From Pseudisothecium myosuroides (taxonomy: Eukaryota; Streptophyta; Bryopsida; Hypnales; Lembophyllaceae), in the NCBI GenBank assembly GCA_951799445.1, contig OX637287.1:53225724-53289723 (forward strand): 64,000 bases of DNA. The letters run 5' to 3'. The position numbers and the translations under genes are program-made. Position 1 is the stretch's first letter. Every line of letters begins with the position of its first letter. The notes below the pieces were generated by a model. It worked only from the letters and a program-made list of their open reading frames with translations. It had not been told where the DNA came from and made no database searches. Below, one piece after another: positions 11,046-24,592 of this stretch.

Positions 11046-12068
11046 TTCCCTCCGTACCTTAAATAAATCCGGGGTTTCTAAATATACTTGTCCCAAATTA
11101 AATTTAAAATCAGCTGTCTACAACTTGATCAACAACAATTGAAGCTAATTTGAACACCCTTCGGCAAAAGAATCTGCAAACACCACGCTCCAGAGTCTAT
11201 GTAGCAATTTAATCCCTCCAAAGGGAATCAAAACGCAACCTCTAACCAATTAAAGGTGATGAATTCAACCTACAATTGTACTAAACCATTTGGGTCCAAA
11301 TGAGGTATTAGGAGCCAATTTGGACGTAATTATTGCTTTTTTTGAACCATTATTGATTGTGTAGCTCAAATTTTTCAGATTTCTCCAAAATAAACATGCC
11401 TCGTGTTTCATAAATGTTATAGTGTCACGTTTGACTATTACATAGTCTATGATGTCATCATTTCATCTTAATTAAGTACAAAAATAGGGTTGTATCCAAT
11501 GCTTTTCACTCCTTTTTTGAATTTGAAATTAGACAATATAGAAACTTTTCTATTGAAAGTAATGATATTTTGAATAGGATATGTCATTGTTGACAACTTT
11601 GAATAATTTTTAGAACTAATTTTGATGAAATTGACGAAGTTTTTGAGTAGAACATTCTATTGAAATTTAAAAAAGGACTCCAAAAGGACCTTTTCACAAT
11701 CACCATTGGTTCCTTGTAGCTTACTTATACCCATCTACTAACAAGTCTCTTGTTGAAAATTTCCTGGAGAAAGTCAAGACATTGTTGGAAATGATTACAG
11801 AGGACATCATCAAACGTCTCTACACCAGCGTTGCTCAAAGAATGATCCAAATTAATAGCTCTAGAGCACTTCCAAAAAGGGGAGAAATTTGTCAATTTTG
11901 CTGCCTCTTTTTAATATGCACCGCTTCACTATTGATTTCCATTCTTTCATGCCTAGTGGGGTTGACTAGAAGCTACAATAATTACACAATTGCTTGAAAA
12001 TAAGAGAAGCTCACACGTTAATCTAGCCATTTCAAGAAAAATCCGGATTTATTTTGGGACGAAGGAAG
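11046..12068. mobile_element. Stowaway/Tc1-mariner-type element, copy 2 with inner insertion
   Basis: The left end is TTCCCTCCGTACCTTAAATAA, and the complement of the right end is CTTCCTTCGTCCCAAAATAA. TA flanks both (11044-11045 and 12069-12070). It lies only about 40 bp from copy 1 in the same orientation. Relative to copy 1 it has roughly 460 extra bases at about 11281-11738, then resumes collinearity at the shared CTAACAA.TCTCTTGTTGA motif. Confidence 0.82.
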
Positions 12069-12070
12069 TA

Positions 12071-12858
12071 TGTGATATCAAATTTGTTCAGAATCTCCAA
12101 TTTAATCAACCGCAGTAAAATTTTTTTGTCATGAGTTCTTTCTAAGGAATTTTTTTGGAATGGAGCTCCAAATTTTTGCCCTCATGAAGAAGGCTAATAA
12201 CACTAGTATAGCATAGTCCATTTGATAGCAACAATGGATAATTGACTTCTTTTGCTTTGCCAGGATCCAATCACTTGGATGTGTATTGCTTTGAGCACTT
12301 ACACTTTGGTATGTTAAAATTGACATGCCATAAGTTTACATTTACACTTGGGCAAGCCCCCAGGTATGCAACTCCCATATTATATGACCCTAATTATAAT
12401 CACTTATAATGCATTTTAGTCCAATCTCAAGGGATGTAGTTTGTTTTAATGTAGAAAATTATTGTAGCCTTCTTAATAACGAATCCAAAAATGAAATTAT
12501 ATATATGAAATGAATATTTTTGGGGAATAATAATAGCATCAAAAACCTAATTATATGAAATGCTTTAATACATGTATCATAGGGCAAAAATTGATGCAAC
12601 GTGTGGCCGATGTGAATATAAATTGACAATCCTTTGTAGGTAGCCATTTGACATTTTGTTTTCCCTTAGCAACCAACATTTTGTAAGAGAAGTTGTTCCA
12701 TTTGACACCCCAAATGCGGGCCCAAATGATTAATATGATTGTCTCTTTTTTTGGATTTTAGTAACTTTTTGGATATGACTTTATACAAATGCATTACTTT
12801 TATAAATTTCACTAAATGAGTCATTAAAATATCTTTTAAAGGTTCAAGAATTGCTTTA
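12071..12858. other. AT-rich DNA, nothing recognised
   Basis: Short open frames only. There are no inverted ends, tandem arrays or protein similarity that I can support. Confidence 0.6.
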
Positions 12859-13550
12859 GGATGATTGCAAGAAACACTTATACTATTTTCAAAAGGCATG
12901 TTCATTTGTTTTTGGCCATAATTTTTACATTATGGCTCTAAGAGACTTAAGATTCATAGGTTAAATACTTTGGGAAGTACTCATGACTATTATACACTTT
13001 AGCTAATATTTTTTCTTTTTTCAAAAATGTTATACTATCGAAAAAATAGCCCCAAATTTTAGGTCACACTTGCCAATTGAAAAATAGTACCAATTTTAGG
13101 AATTTTAGCCAAAAAAGTTTGAGTTGAAATTTGGAAGAATGGTTCTAATAGGCTAGGAACTATTGTTTAAAAGAATTCTAATAACAATTAATTGTATATT
13201 GTATAGAAGTCCACAAAATGAACTTCTTTCTACTTGCATTTTGAAGTACATAAAATATAATTTTGGTGATTCGTTTAGTGAATAACCATTTCTATAGAAT
13301 TGTTACAAATGGCCAATTTTTATTGGCCAATTTAAAAAAAATCAAAGTATCTATTTTCTTGAGATTTTGTACTATTTTAGTTCTCCTATTTAGAGAAATT
13401 TTCTATAAGTTTTATCTACCTAGGATACAATATCCTTAAAAGTGTATACATTGGTCATGTTCAATTTTTTTTTTTAAATTTCAAAGTACTTGAGAAAACT
13501 AAGTATGAGTATCTTGAAAATGCAACAAAATCAACATGTGTTTTGTGCAA
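12859..13550 (+). mobile_element. GATTGCAAGAAA-family element A
   Basis: The left end GGATGATTGCAAGAAACACT matches the other family members. The body contains the shared stretch CTATTTTCTTGAGATTTTG. The right end (GTTTTGTGCAA) lacks its last six bases, where copy B abuts it tail to tail. No coding capacity is seen. Confidence 0.75.
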
Positions 13551-15117
13551 GGGTGATTGCACAAAACACCTGTACTATTTATTGTGTTTTGCAACAATTA
13601 ATGCTCATGATTTTTCTGGAGTACTTTAATCCCTAAAGGACCAAAGTCCCCTCGGGGGACATTTGGAATTTTGGGCAGGCTTGTGTGACCTGAAATTTTG
13701 ACCTGATTTTTTGAAACTTTTTATGAAGATAGGAAATCAGTGCCCAGGAGCAAAGTTATGCCACCCAAAGTCAAAAAAGCAGTTCGCGAGGCAAAAAAAA
13801 AAACTTTAAAAAATTGAATTTTTTTTTAAAGTTTCTTTTTTTCAAAGATCATATTTTTTTCTACATTTGAATCTTTGATTCATTCCATTTGGACTCAGAA
13901 TGAGAAAGTTATGGACAATCTTGTTTTGGGGACAATCTAAGCATCTTCTTCAAAAAACAACTTATAGAGTTCATTTTTGAATGCAATTTTCAATTTTTTT
14001 TTGACAAAGTTAAGTTTGTTTTAATTCCACCTAAGAGCTATTAACAATTTAGTGTTTCGTTCAATTTTGGACCTACATCTACTTAACAATTTTTTTATAT
14101 GTGAAAATCAAGTTTTGACATTCTAAATTTTTTTCCCCGATTCTCAACTCAAATTTTCAACATAAAGGTTTTTAACTTTGTGGTGTGTAGTGCAAAAAAA
14201 ATCCACAAATGGCCGTCAAAGTCATCTGAAATTGTAGGCCACAGTTCAAAAAACTTCTTTTTCCAACTTCAAATGCTAATATCTTCCAATCCATACAATC
14301 AAACTTCATGAAATTTTTACCACAGCATTTGAGACAAGAGTACAAGATGCTGCAGTTAGATTATTAAAAAAAAAAATTGGATTTAGGGAGTGATTGCAGC
14401 AGAAATGGCAGTTTTCAGTGGTTTTGAAGCCACAAAATGCCTTGGTCCTTTAGGGGTTAAAATTAGGAAACCAAGTCTTAAAAAAATTAAAAAATATAGC
14501 CAATGTATGCACTTTTAAGATGAATGTAACCACCAAAGGAAATTCATTAAAAATTTCTTTAAATAGGAGAACTAAAAAAGTTCCAAATCTCAAGAAAATA
14601 AATATTTCAATGTTTTAATTAATAAAAAATAGGAAATTAATTTAATTAATTAATTAAAATTGTCCATTTGTAGCCATTCTAAGGAGATGGCCATTCACCC
14701 AAAAAACACCAAAATAATTTTTTACAAGTTTTGAAATGCCAGTTGAAAGAGGCTTAATTTGTGGACTTCTACACGACATATAATTTAATTTTTTTTAGAA
14801 GTCTTTTTATTATAGTAGCTAAAAATATACCGCAAGACCATCTCTTCCAAATTTCAGCTCCAAATTTGTTTTATTGGGTACTACTTTGTTCAAAAAATCC
14901 CCAAATTGCCAAGTGTGACGTAAAATTAGGGGATATTATTAAGTATTAAAACATTTTTGAAAATTTTCAAAAAATTAGATAAAGTGTATAATAGTCATAA
15001 GCACCTTGTTTATGAATTTGTAATCATTTAGAGTCAAAACGCAAAAATTATGGCCAAAAAAATAACCAGTAGACAACATGTGACAAAAAATAGTACAAGT
15101 GTTTTGTGCAATCATCC
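13551..15117 (-). mobile_element. GATTGCAAGAAA-family element B, inverted, interrupted
   Basis: The ends are GGGTGATTGCACAAAACACC and GTGTTTTGTGCAATCATCC. It is the reverse complement of element A over most of its length, so A and B together form a 2.26-kb foldback. The TTAA-flanked element at 13630-14456 is inserted in it; without that insertion it is about 735 bp, the usual family size. Confidence 0.75.
13630..14456 (+). mobile_element. TTAA-flanked MITE (CCCCTAAAGG family), copy 1
   Basis: It begins TCCCTAAAGGACCAAAG and ends CTTGGTCCTTTAGGGG. TTAA flanks it on both sides (13626-13629 and 14457-14460). The 827 bp are internally AT-rich with no coding frame. It is nested in GATTGCAAGAAA-family element B. 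Confidence 0.85.
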
Positions 15118-17212
15118 AGACTTCCAACATCTAAGTAAATGTCCCCTTCCCTTTTGCATAAAATGTGCCCTATATATAGTAAATGGATCTATCAAAAATA
15201 GAGTGTAAGAAATACTTGACTAAACTAGACATTCCTAATATTGACATGGTAGGATGACATGTTTGAAGGATATTTGGGAGGATTGGAGCACTTTTCATCT
15301 TCTTTGACTGTGTGCCATGTATATATAGTAGGGATGTTCAATTAGCATAACCGTAATTTGGATGGTCAAATATTCTAGATTCTCAACTTTTAGACAATTG
15401 TGACCTTTCAATATATAACGTTTAAAAACTTTCTATTGAAGTTTACTAATTGAATGAGATTTATGAATTCTTTCTCAAATTTCATTTACTATCACATACT
15501 TAGAATAAGTTTCCAACAACTTTTGGATTGGTAATCAATTGATCAACATGGGTCAAAAGCTAGTCTCCTATTTAAAAATACCCCCCAATTGGATGTCACA
15601 TTTGTTGATTTTGAGACTTTTTATACAATTTTTATAAAAAACACATTGGAATTTGAGAATTGGAATTTGAGGTCATCTTCTAAGATTACACAAACATACA
15701 ACAAGTCATTCAAAAATAATTTTCTTTGTTTTGCATATTTTTTCTTTTGTATTACTATTGGAAGAAATTAGAATCTCACGTTCTCAAGATTTGATTGGTT
15801 GATTAGAAGCCCTTTTAGTTGGAATGACCAATCTTTTTTTAATATTTTGGATTGTTAATATAATAAAAAAATCATTGACAGTTATTCTGTTATTCAATGT
15901 ATAGAATCTTTTTTAACACTTTCTATAGAAATTCACCAACTTTTGGAACAAATTTTATGAATTTTATTTTTATTTTTATTAATGATCCCATGATTCAGAT
16001 GCCTTTTCTAAAACTTCTCAATAATGATTGAAAATTTTGAAAACAAGATAACTACTACAAAATGTAATCCTCTTAGTTGTACTTTGCTACTTTTTACATG
16101 TGTTGAATGAAAAATTATTAAGCATTTTCATCCTAAAAAAGATATAAATTAGAAAAAATAGATAATATAGGTTCTTGAACAAATAACAATTTAGAAAAGA
16201 GGTGAAGTGTTATTATAATAAATAGTTAAATAACCCAAAAATCGACAGAGCAGTTAAGTTCTCTTGCATTTCTCAATGTCCATGCGCCAAAGTTCTCCGT
16301 TAGGGGAGTGTGAGCATCCCCTAAAAGAGCATGTAAAAAATTTCTCATAATATAGCATTTTTTTCACCTTCTATGGGACTTCACCATTAGAATGGAATTT
16401 ATGAATTATTTTCTGTTTTCCATTTATAACCCAATGACTAAAATATTCTTTAAATAACACTCACATCAATTGGTGATTGGCAAGAATCAAGCTAATCTAC
16501 TACATTATGGAGCTTTACATCTTTTTAGACTCATCCTTGTTTAATTGTGATTGGCATGGATTAAGCTAATCTATTACATATTGAAGTTTGACATCTTTTA
16601 CAATCATCTGGATTTGCTTGTGTCTATATAGAAGCAATCTTGGTGTGTTTTTTAGGTTCTAAATAAAGTATTGAAAGGTTTTCAAGGAACTTTACATTAT
16701 TCTACAACAATCACAAGTTTCGTAAAAAAAATGATAAAAAAGACAATGAAAGAAATACATAAGGAACAAGATAGGGTTTATTATATGTTTGTGATTAAAA
16801 AGGGAGTTTTGTGTAGAATCTCTCTCGACAAATATCTTGATTGTTGGTCGTTAAAAAGTTTTCAAGGACCTTCTCTTTCTTCCACGATAATAGTCATTGA
16901 AAGGTTTTTAAAGAATTTCTCTTTGTTCTTGCGAGCAATAATAGCCAATAAAAGATCTAATGGAAAATATTCAACACTGAAAGCGAGTTCTAGAAGGTTC
17001 AATCCAAGAAAGCAATTAAATTTTTTATTAAATCTAGAATAAATCTATATCAATAAAATCCTAGTAGATAACCACAGATTCCAATTTTTCACTGAGAAAA
17101 CTTGGGGAACAAGGTGGGTTTGTTGTATCTATATAAAATCCTTCTTGACAAGTATCTTTTGACAATCAATTATTGAATTTTTAATCAAAAAACTTCTTTT
17201 TCTTCTACAATA
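15118..17212. other. AT-rich DNA, nothing recognised
   Basis: Open frames reach 123 codons (16671-17042) but are low-complexity, lysine- and phenylalanine-rich products of AT-rich DNA, with no family resemblance. The motif AAAGGTTTTCAAGGA.CTT recurs at about 16676, 16855 and 16900. Confidence 0.6.
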
Positions 17213-17389
17213 CACTAGAACCTCTCTTAGTGCACAATGACTATGCACTAAGAGAGTTTTTTGCAATTGGAGAGGTTCTGTTGGCTAATGTGGTCTCTAT
17301 CTATGGGGCCTCCAGCTATTGTTCACAAATAAATGCTTCAAAGTACAACCTCCCTTACTACATATTATGCACTAAGAAAGGTTCTATTG
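17213..17389. mobile_element. Emigrant/pogo-like mariner MITE
   Basis: The ends are CACTAGAACCTCTCTTAGTG and (complement) CAATAGAACCTTTCTTAGTG, flanked by TA at 17211-17212 and 17390-17391. The AGAACCTCT motif after CA is typical of plant Emigrant/Lemi-type mariner relatives. The element is 177 bp and non-coding. Confidence 0.8.
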
Positions 17390-18945
17390 TAGTAGTCATT
17401 GAAAGGTTTTTAACTAATTTATCTTCATTCCATGAGAATAGTCAAAGAAAGCTAAAAGCTTGTCACATAAGGATCAATTCTAGAAAGCATCAAATCCCTT
17501 TGTAAAAATGTAAATATTATACTATTTCCATAGAATGTCTATGTCAATATGTAAAATCTTAATAGATGACTTTGAATTCCAAAATTTGAGGAAAACTTAG
17601 GAAATAAGTTAGATATGTTGTATTTGTGTGAAATCCTTTTTAACAATTATCTTCAATTGTTGATTGTTGAAAAAATTTCAAAGAACTTTTATATATTTCA
17701 AGATGAAAGGTTTATCCAAAGCTTCTCTTTGGTCCACAATAATAGTCAATAAAAGGTTTGTTAGAAACTTTTCAACCTTATCAGAAAACTATAAAAAAAA
17801 TTTAAAAAAGCATTGAATTTTTAAAAAATATTTATATTATAATACATTTAAAAAAAAGTCTATGCCAATCTATAAAATCCTAACTGATGACGTCAAATTC
17901 TAGGGTTTTGCTCAAATTTTGCTTTTGGGCTTAATACAATACTAATTGCCAAAAACTTGAAAATGAAAAAAAATTAGGAAAATAGATAATGAAGGATGCA
18001 TTGGAAAATTTTCAAAAATAAAATTTTGTTACTCAAGCATCAACCCAAAAGAAAGTTGAAATGCTGTGACAAAAAAATTCATTCAAATAATGTTCTTTTT
18101 AAACTAAACCTTCTAGCAATTTATGTTGGACTTCAATATTTAATCTTTAAAGGATGTAAAGACATGTTTTAGATTTTAAACAACTTTAAATAAAAAATTA
18201 CAATTTTTTGATCCTATAGTTGAGATTTTGCAATTAGATCCATACTAGGATTTTCTAAAATGCAAACTATGTTTTATAGAAATTGGATTAGTGCTTACAA
18301 AATTATGACCAGCTTAGTCTCTATATTTGTACCAAATGCAAGTCAAACAATATTTTAAATATTTGTATCACCCTAATTCTTATTTAGATGCCTGTATTTA
18401 GCCCTAGAAGGGCTTGAAGGCCCTTTGTGGACGTATAATATATTTTGCATTTGGTGGTATTTGATCATACATACATTTACCAAATACTTTTCAATTCAAA
18501 ATAAGTTATTGATCATAATAATAAATAAATAACAATGTCTCATAATTGATATATTATACCACAATTAAAGAGTTATAAGGCTAAACACAAGCCGTATACA
18601 AGGATCCCAAGAGCTTCTCAAGGGTTAAATCAAAAACACATTTCATCTCTTAAATCTACTTATAACCATAGTTAAATTAGACAAAAATTAGTGTGTTTAA
18701 TACCTAAAGGACTATGGTATTTTTAGGAACAAAATTGCTTAAAAATATTTGTATCCAAAGCAAGGCTCAAACCTTCATCTATATTTATTCATTGACAAAT
18801 TCAACCACAGGATCCTTTTGGTTAACTTGTTAAAGTACAACCTCCTAAAATTTGAGTAAGAAATTTTACCAATTGCAAGATCATGATACTTGAATTTTTT
18901 TTTAAAGTATTTTCAAATCTTTCCAAATGGTTAAGTTTTGCCTTT
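17390..18945. other. AT-rich DNA, nothing recognised
   Basis: The sequence consists of degenerate AT-rich repeats with no supportable gene or bounded element. Confidence 0.6.
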
Positions 18946-19090
18946 GGGGGATTGCAAGAAAAACCTATCCTATTTTTCATCATACATTCAATGTACGAGT
19001 TGTTTTGTGCCAAAAGTATTGCAAAAATAATTGAATGAATATAAAATTTAGAAGTAAGATTCCTATAGCAATAGAAAAAGTACTTTAATT
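18946..19090 (+). mobile_element. Possible truncated left end of the GATTGCAAGAAA family
   Basis: GGGGGATTGCAAGAAAAACC and the following CTATCCTATTTT resemble the family's left terminus. No matching right end was found within the next kilobase, so this is probably a truncated or decayed copy. The stated end is arbitrary. Confidence 0.4.
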
Positions 19091-22000
19091 ATTTCAATTT
19101 TTTCAAAATTACTTCAGTAGGTGAGATTGAATTTCAAATACATATGTACACATACAATTTTGGTGGTTTGGGGTATTATCGAGTACCTTTTTTGAAGAAT
19201 TACATTGTTAAATTTGATAAGCTAGCTCTTCTAATAGACTCAATGCATTTCTCAAGTGAAATATTTCCAAAACCATGTTCCAAGTGTGTTTTGCATAGGC
19301 CTAAAGTGTGCTATATTCAGGCTAGATTTATATTGAATTAAAAAATAGTTTTTTAGTTCTAGCTTTGATCTTCCTTCTTTGCTCTTAGTTGGCAACAATG
19401 GTCACTTTTAAATTAATTTTTCTAAGTGCATTTTCTAATTTTTAAAATTCTCATTTTCTAGTGTAAATTGCAGCATGTGGCTCAAAATAGTATTTCAAGG
19501 TACACAAAAAGACTCAATAGTACCGATAGGGGCTTGTACACAACGGACTTTTTTAGAATACCCTTTGATTGTTTTGAAAATTCTGTAGTTTAGCCTTATT
19601 GTTTTTTGGCAATTTCTATGCCACTCGGTGTTTTAATGTCATATAGAGGGGATCTTCAAAGAATTCCTATACATAAGGAGATCGTGGTTTTTTTTTGCAG
19701 GGATTCTTGTAAAGTCTTTCCAAATCTCCTATGTGCAATCCAAATAGGTAGACTTTGCAACACATTGACACATCTTACATTTCAAAGTTGTTTCCACCTA
19801 ATATTTGGTAGATTTTACAAGATGCATTTCTCATTAGGGGAGATTTGAAGGCAAGGGAGGGTTGTTTCAGGCCTGTTTTACCTCGCTGGGAACAACAATA
19901 CATTGTCAAATTATTTTAATATTTGATGTGGCACTCTTTGTGCCACATCAAATTGCGGATGTGGCAAAGTTCCCAGGGTTCTTACAACCCAAGAATTTGC
20001 AGTCTTCTTTAACCCCCAAATCTCTTCTAATGCCCATATTGATAGTCAAGGGTACTGTGAGGTTGGACACATAAGACTTGTAAGTTATCAATCTCCAAGA
20101 CAATGAATTCTATTTACAAAAATCTACATTTCTATAATTTGTATATTTTAAAAACGTGCAAAATTTTATATGTATGAAATTGTAAATGTATTTTAGTATT
20201 TTAAATTCTTCAAATCTAGAAAAGGGTCTAGATCAAAAAAATTGAAATGTAAAAATTAATGAGATTGAAATTCAAAATCTACATATGAGTTAGATTTGAG
20301 ACTCCAAAATCCACAAATTATATTGATTATGCGCACTAAATTCTAAATTAACTTAGATTTTGGAAGTATAGATCTACATTCAAGAACATTGAATTTTGTA
20401 AATTTAGTTGATATGGAGGTGGGGACATCTTCAAATAACACTAAAAAATACACAAATCTTCTTCGTAATAAAACTTTTTGTCTTACCTTTCCTTGCGACG
20501 GCCACATTCCCTATAAACATCAATTTATAACACTTCTATGTTTCTTTGGAGAGGATCTTCAGTACAATACCAGCAAGGGATTCAAAAAAAGTTCGTGGTG
20601 GTAGTGCCTTTCACCTGCCAATGTAGATTGTTTTTTAACAAAGAGTTCGAACAAAAAATTAAACTATATATTTTACTCAATGGCAATGATAAAATCCAAT
20701 CCTTAAAAATTATTATAAAATTATTTCAAAATAAAGGTGAACCGCAAAAATAAGAATATTGTTCTCAAAAACAATAAAAAATTCCTTGAATGTGCGCTAA
20801 CTAATTTTTCTTAAGCATTTAAACTTCTGTAGAATGCAATAAGAGTCATGCAATTTATCAAACTGAGATGCATAAATTACAAGTATGCGGTACCAATGAG
20901 AAATATCTTAGAAATATATTAAATACATTTTTATTAACACATACTTTATGCTTGGTGCAAAAATAAGAGAATGAAAAATCCTGAGCTCTTGCATTGGTGT
21001 AGAATATGAAATGGTCTAGCTCGACCAATGAGAGCACTTATAATTATTATTTTTTTGGCTAGTCCACAAGTGTAAGAAGATCCTAAGTAAGATCCTAAGT
21101 TATGCCTCTCAACCTCTTGATGTCTATGAGAACAAAATGTATCTTCAAATTTTCGGTTGCAAATCTAGAGAAATTGGAAAAAAATCTCATTAATTTTTTA
21201 ACTAAGTTATTGAGAATGATATATCTACATACTTTTAGCTTTCTTTGATTTTCCAAATTTTTAGATTATGTGTAATGGTACAAAATTTAATTAGAAAAAT
21301 AATTCTTATGCATGAAAGGGGTCAAGAAGATTTGAAGGAAAGTTCATGAGACATGAATGGAATGGGAGGAACAAATCCACTACAATAAACTTGAAGCAAT
21401 TGGTGAACGATAGTGTAGTTGGAAGAAAGAATGGTTCAATATCTCCTTCTTTACGAATTACAATGTTGAATTAGTGCATATAATCTGATTTTTGGAAGAG
21501 TCAAATTATAAAGGAACTAGACTAATCTAAAAAGTTGGTGAAGATGTTGCTATTGTTGCGAAAGTGACATTGATAACATCTATAGTTGGATTTTACAATA
21601 CGGTGTTGAATAGAGAGAATTTATTTTGGGAAAACATTGGGGTTCTAGCTGTTGCTAGATTTAGCCTTGGACAAAAAGGACATGAAGATGAAGAATATTC
21701 TCTCAAAAAATCTTATAAAGTTATATCCTAAAATTTTATCTCAAATTATATATCTATATTATATTCCATCAAACTATATCAAAAAAGAAGAAGAATATAC
21801 AAGGTTCATTGTTTTACCTATAAGAAAAGGCTAATTGTTGAAGGATTTAAGGGCATGTTTCTAAGGGGTTCACAACTTTATTTGGATTTTTAGCATGAAA
21901 ACTAGAATAACTTAGAATACAGACTAAAACTATTAGAAATAGAAGGCAAACTGATACAAATAAAAGCTATAAAACAAGAATATACAAAAATAAATTATAA

Positions 22001-22595
22001 AAATAAATTACAATAATAGATTACACTAATATTCTAAGCTCAAAAAACAGAGACTTTATTCCAAACTAGTTTGGCTCTTAGAAAAGAGAGCTCAGTAGTG
22101 GAAAGCACAAATGAAAGAGGAAGAAATAAGCATTAGAGTTGGGTTTAAGTACCCCAAAAACTACCCATGCAAGCTAACTTTAAAACTATAAGTTAACTGT
22201 GAGCTAACTTTTGAAAATAAAAGTTAACTATGAGCTACAAGTGAATTTACAATGAGTCAAACTAAAAATAGAGTCAAGAGATAACTATAAATTCACAAGT
22301 AGTTCAATCGCTAATTATAAGTAAACTATGAGATAACTATGAGTAGGTGTTTATGTAATCAAGAGCATGTTTGAAAATAGATACATGAGCATGTTCGAAA
22401 ATACAGACGTCTTGCAACTTCAAGTCCGATCCACTATCATTGTCTTTACTTTCGATGTGGAATCTCTTTATCCAAGTATTCCCATTGAAGAGGGTCTCGT
22501 GGCATTCATATTAGATTGACTAACTTTTATTTTTATACAATTATGATATAAAAATTCAAGAATTTTCAAATGGAAAAAAATCAAAGTGGGTTGAT
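19091..22595. other. AT-rich DNA with short hairpin; no gene recognised
   Basis: There is a 14-bp perfect hairpin at 19921-19953 (ATTTGATGTGGCAC, loop TCTTT). Short TTAACTATGAGCTAAC-like repeats occur around 22165-22345. Open frames of up to 80 codons have no recognisable similarity. Confidence 0.55.
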
Positions 22596-22786
22596 GGACA
22601 ATTTCATTAAAATGGCGGTATTCCAAGTGCTATTTTGACGGTGTGCCATTTTCACCATCTAAGATAGGTATAGATATCAGAGTGGCCTTTTGGAACCATT
22701 TAAAACAAGTATAGATTTCAGAACATGTTTTCTAAACTGTAAACAGTCCGTTTTAAAGGAATATCGCCATTTTAATAGAATTGCCC
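22596..22786. mobile_element. Small foldback MITE related to 4832-4989
   Basis: The arms are GGACAATTTCATTAAAATGG and (complement) GGGCAATTCTATTAAAATGG, followed by CG.TATTCC on both sides. AT lies outside each end, but a target duplication is not certain. It is 191 bp and non-coding. Confidence 0.7.
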
Positions 22787-23211
22787 ATGTTGGCTCAATT
22801 ATAATCCATGTTCTCAAGAAGTTGGTAGGTTATGACTCATGAGGGGTTAATCGTCAAACATTACAAACCATTGAACTAATATTTTAGTGCTTCTTCAAAA
22901 ACTACAACGTATAAGATTCACCCTCAGTCACCGCATAGTTTATTTGATACTTTGACTCATAAGTACACAAGTCTCCAAAAATAGTGTCGCACACAATAAT
23001 CAAGGCACACCTTGACATCTTCACTGTTGGAAGCACAGTAAATACAAAATTTAAAGCTAAAATAGTGTTTTCTTATGATGTTTGATTGTGGTTCCTTTTT
23101 TAATTCACAATGGTGACACTTTTTGTTCCCTTGGATGGTCAGGGCTTAAATGAAAATTGTCCATTGAATGGAAATTCACTAGTAACCTCAAATGCTAACA
23201 TTTTCAGTAAT

Positions 23212-24274
23212 GGGTGATTGCAAGAAAGACCTACCAATTCTGTTACATTGGAGTTGTCTCTTGCTATAACTTTTGAATTATTAACTCAATTCCAAAAACG
23301 AAAAATAAAAGTCTAGATGTTTTGATTGTGATTGTATCCCTTATTTTTCAAAAAATTTAAAAAATCATTTAATATTTAAAATTCAATTTTTCTAATTTGT
23401 CACACTTTCAAGTTTGGAGGTTTTGAATACTATTGAGTGGTTTAATTTAATGATTTTCAGTTGAAATTTCTATGGTACATTCCTATAGTAGGTAGACATA
23501 TCCTTACTAAAGGGCATCTAAAAATATATTATTTTATGTCCTCCACATTTGTACAAAGAGGCCTCCTTTGCGCGCGCACTTGTAAACAATAGAAATGGTT
23601 TTAACCTCAGTTTTTTGGTTGAAACTCATCACTAGGAAGTCCTCCCAAATGGCCAATTTTTATTTTTTTAATAATTTTTTTCCTATTTATTGCAAATTAA
23701 AACGTCAAAGTATGTATTTTTTGGGACATATTCGTGGACATAGAATTGTGGCAAAAAATACATACTTTGATTTTTTAATTTGTAATAAATAGAAAAATAA
23801 ATTATAAATAAAAATAAAAATTGACCATTTGGGAGGACTTCCTAGTGATGAGTTTCAACCAAAAAACTGAGTTCAAAACCATTTCTGTTGTTTATAAGTG
23901 TGCGCACACAGGAGGTCTCTTTGCACAGACGTGGAGGACATAAATTAATATATTTTTAGATGTCCTTTGGTAGGAACATGTCTACCTACCATAGAAATGT
24001 ATCATAGAAATTTCAACTGAAAATCATTAATCTAAGCCGCTCAATAGTATTCAAAATCCTTAAATTTGAAAGTGATAAATTAGAGAAATTAAATTTTAAA
24101 TATTAAATGATCTTTTAATTTTTTTGAAAAATAAAGGATATAATTACACTCAAGATATCTAGAAACAGTTTTTTGTTTTGGGCATTGGATTCATAATTCA
24201 AAAGTTATAGTAGAGGACAACCTTGTTATGCCAAATGTGACAAAAAAAATGGCAGGTCTTTCTTACAATCACCC
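23212..24274. mobile_element. Foldback derivative of the GATTGCAAGAAA family
   Basis: Both termini are left-type ends (GGGTGATTGCAAGAAAGACC and its near-complement GGTCTTTCTTACAATCACCC), so the 1063 bp form one large inverted repeat with arms of about 500 bp around a short centre near 23725-23750. TAAT flanks both sides (23208-23211 and 24275-24278), suggesting a 4-bp target duplication. Confidence 0.8.
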
Positions 24275-24592
24275 TAATTTCAAGCCGGGTTGCCTTGGAT
24301 GTTGTGTAGTGTCAGTCCAGTTACCACCCTTGAATGCCCTATGTTTTAAAAAATTAAAAATTAAAAACAAAACACAAAAAACAATCAGTAATTTAATTTA
24401 TCTACCTTTGTAAAGGATATCTCATCTATTGTACTGTTGATTACCTTCGAAAATCGATCGCTCTTGTTCAAATGAAACCTCCTGCTTCGCTCAGATGCGC
24501 ATTGAAAATTAGGAAATTGTTCAATCAATTGTCAGTCGCGGTACGAAGCAACCCCATTCGTCGTAGCTTCGCAAGATGCAAGACCACTGATA

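Noticed and set aside
16671..17042. 123-codon open frame
   Set aside because: Lysine- and phenylalanine-rich product of AT-rich repeated DNA, with no family resemblance or gene structure.
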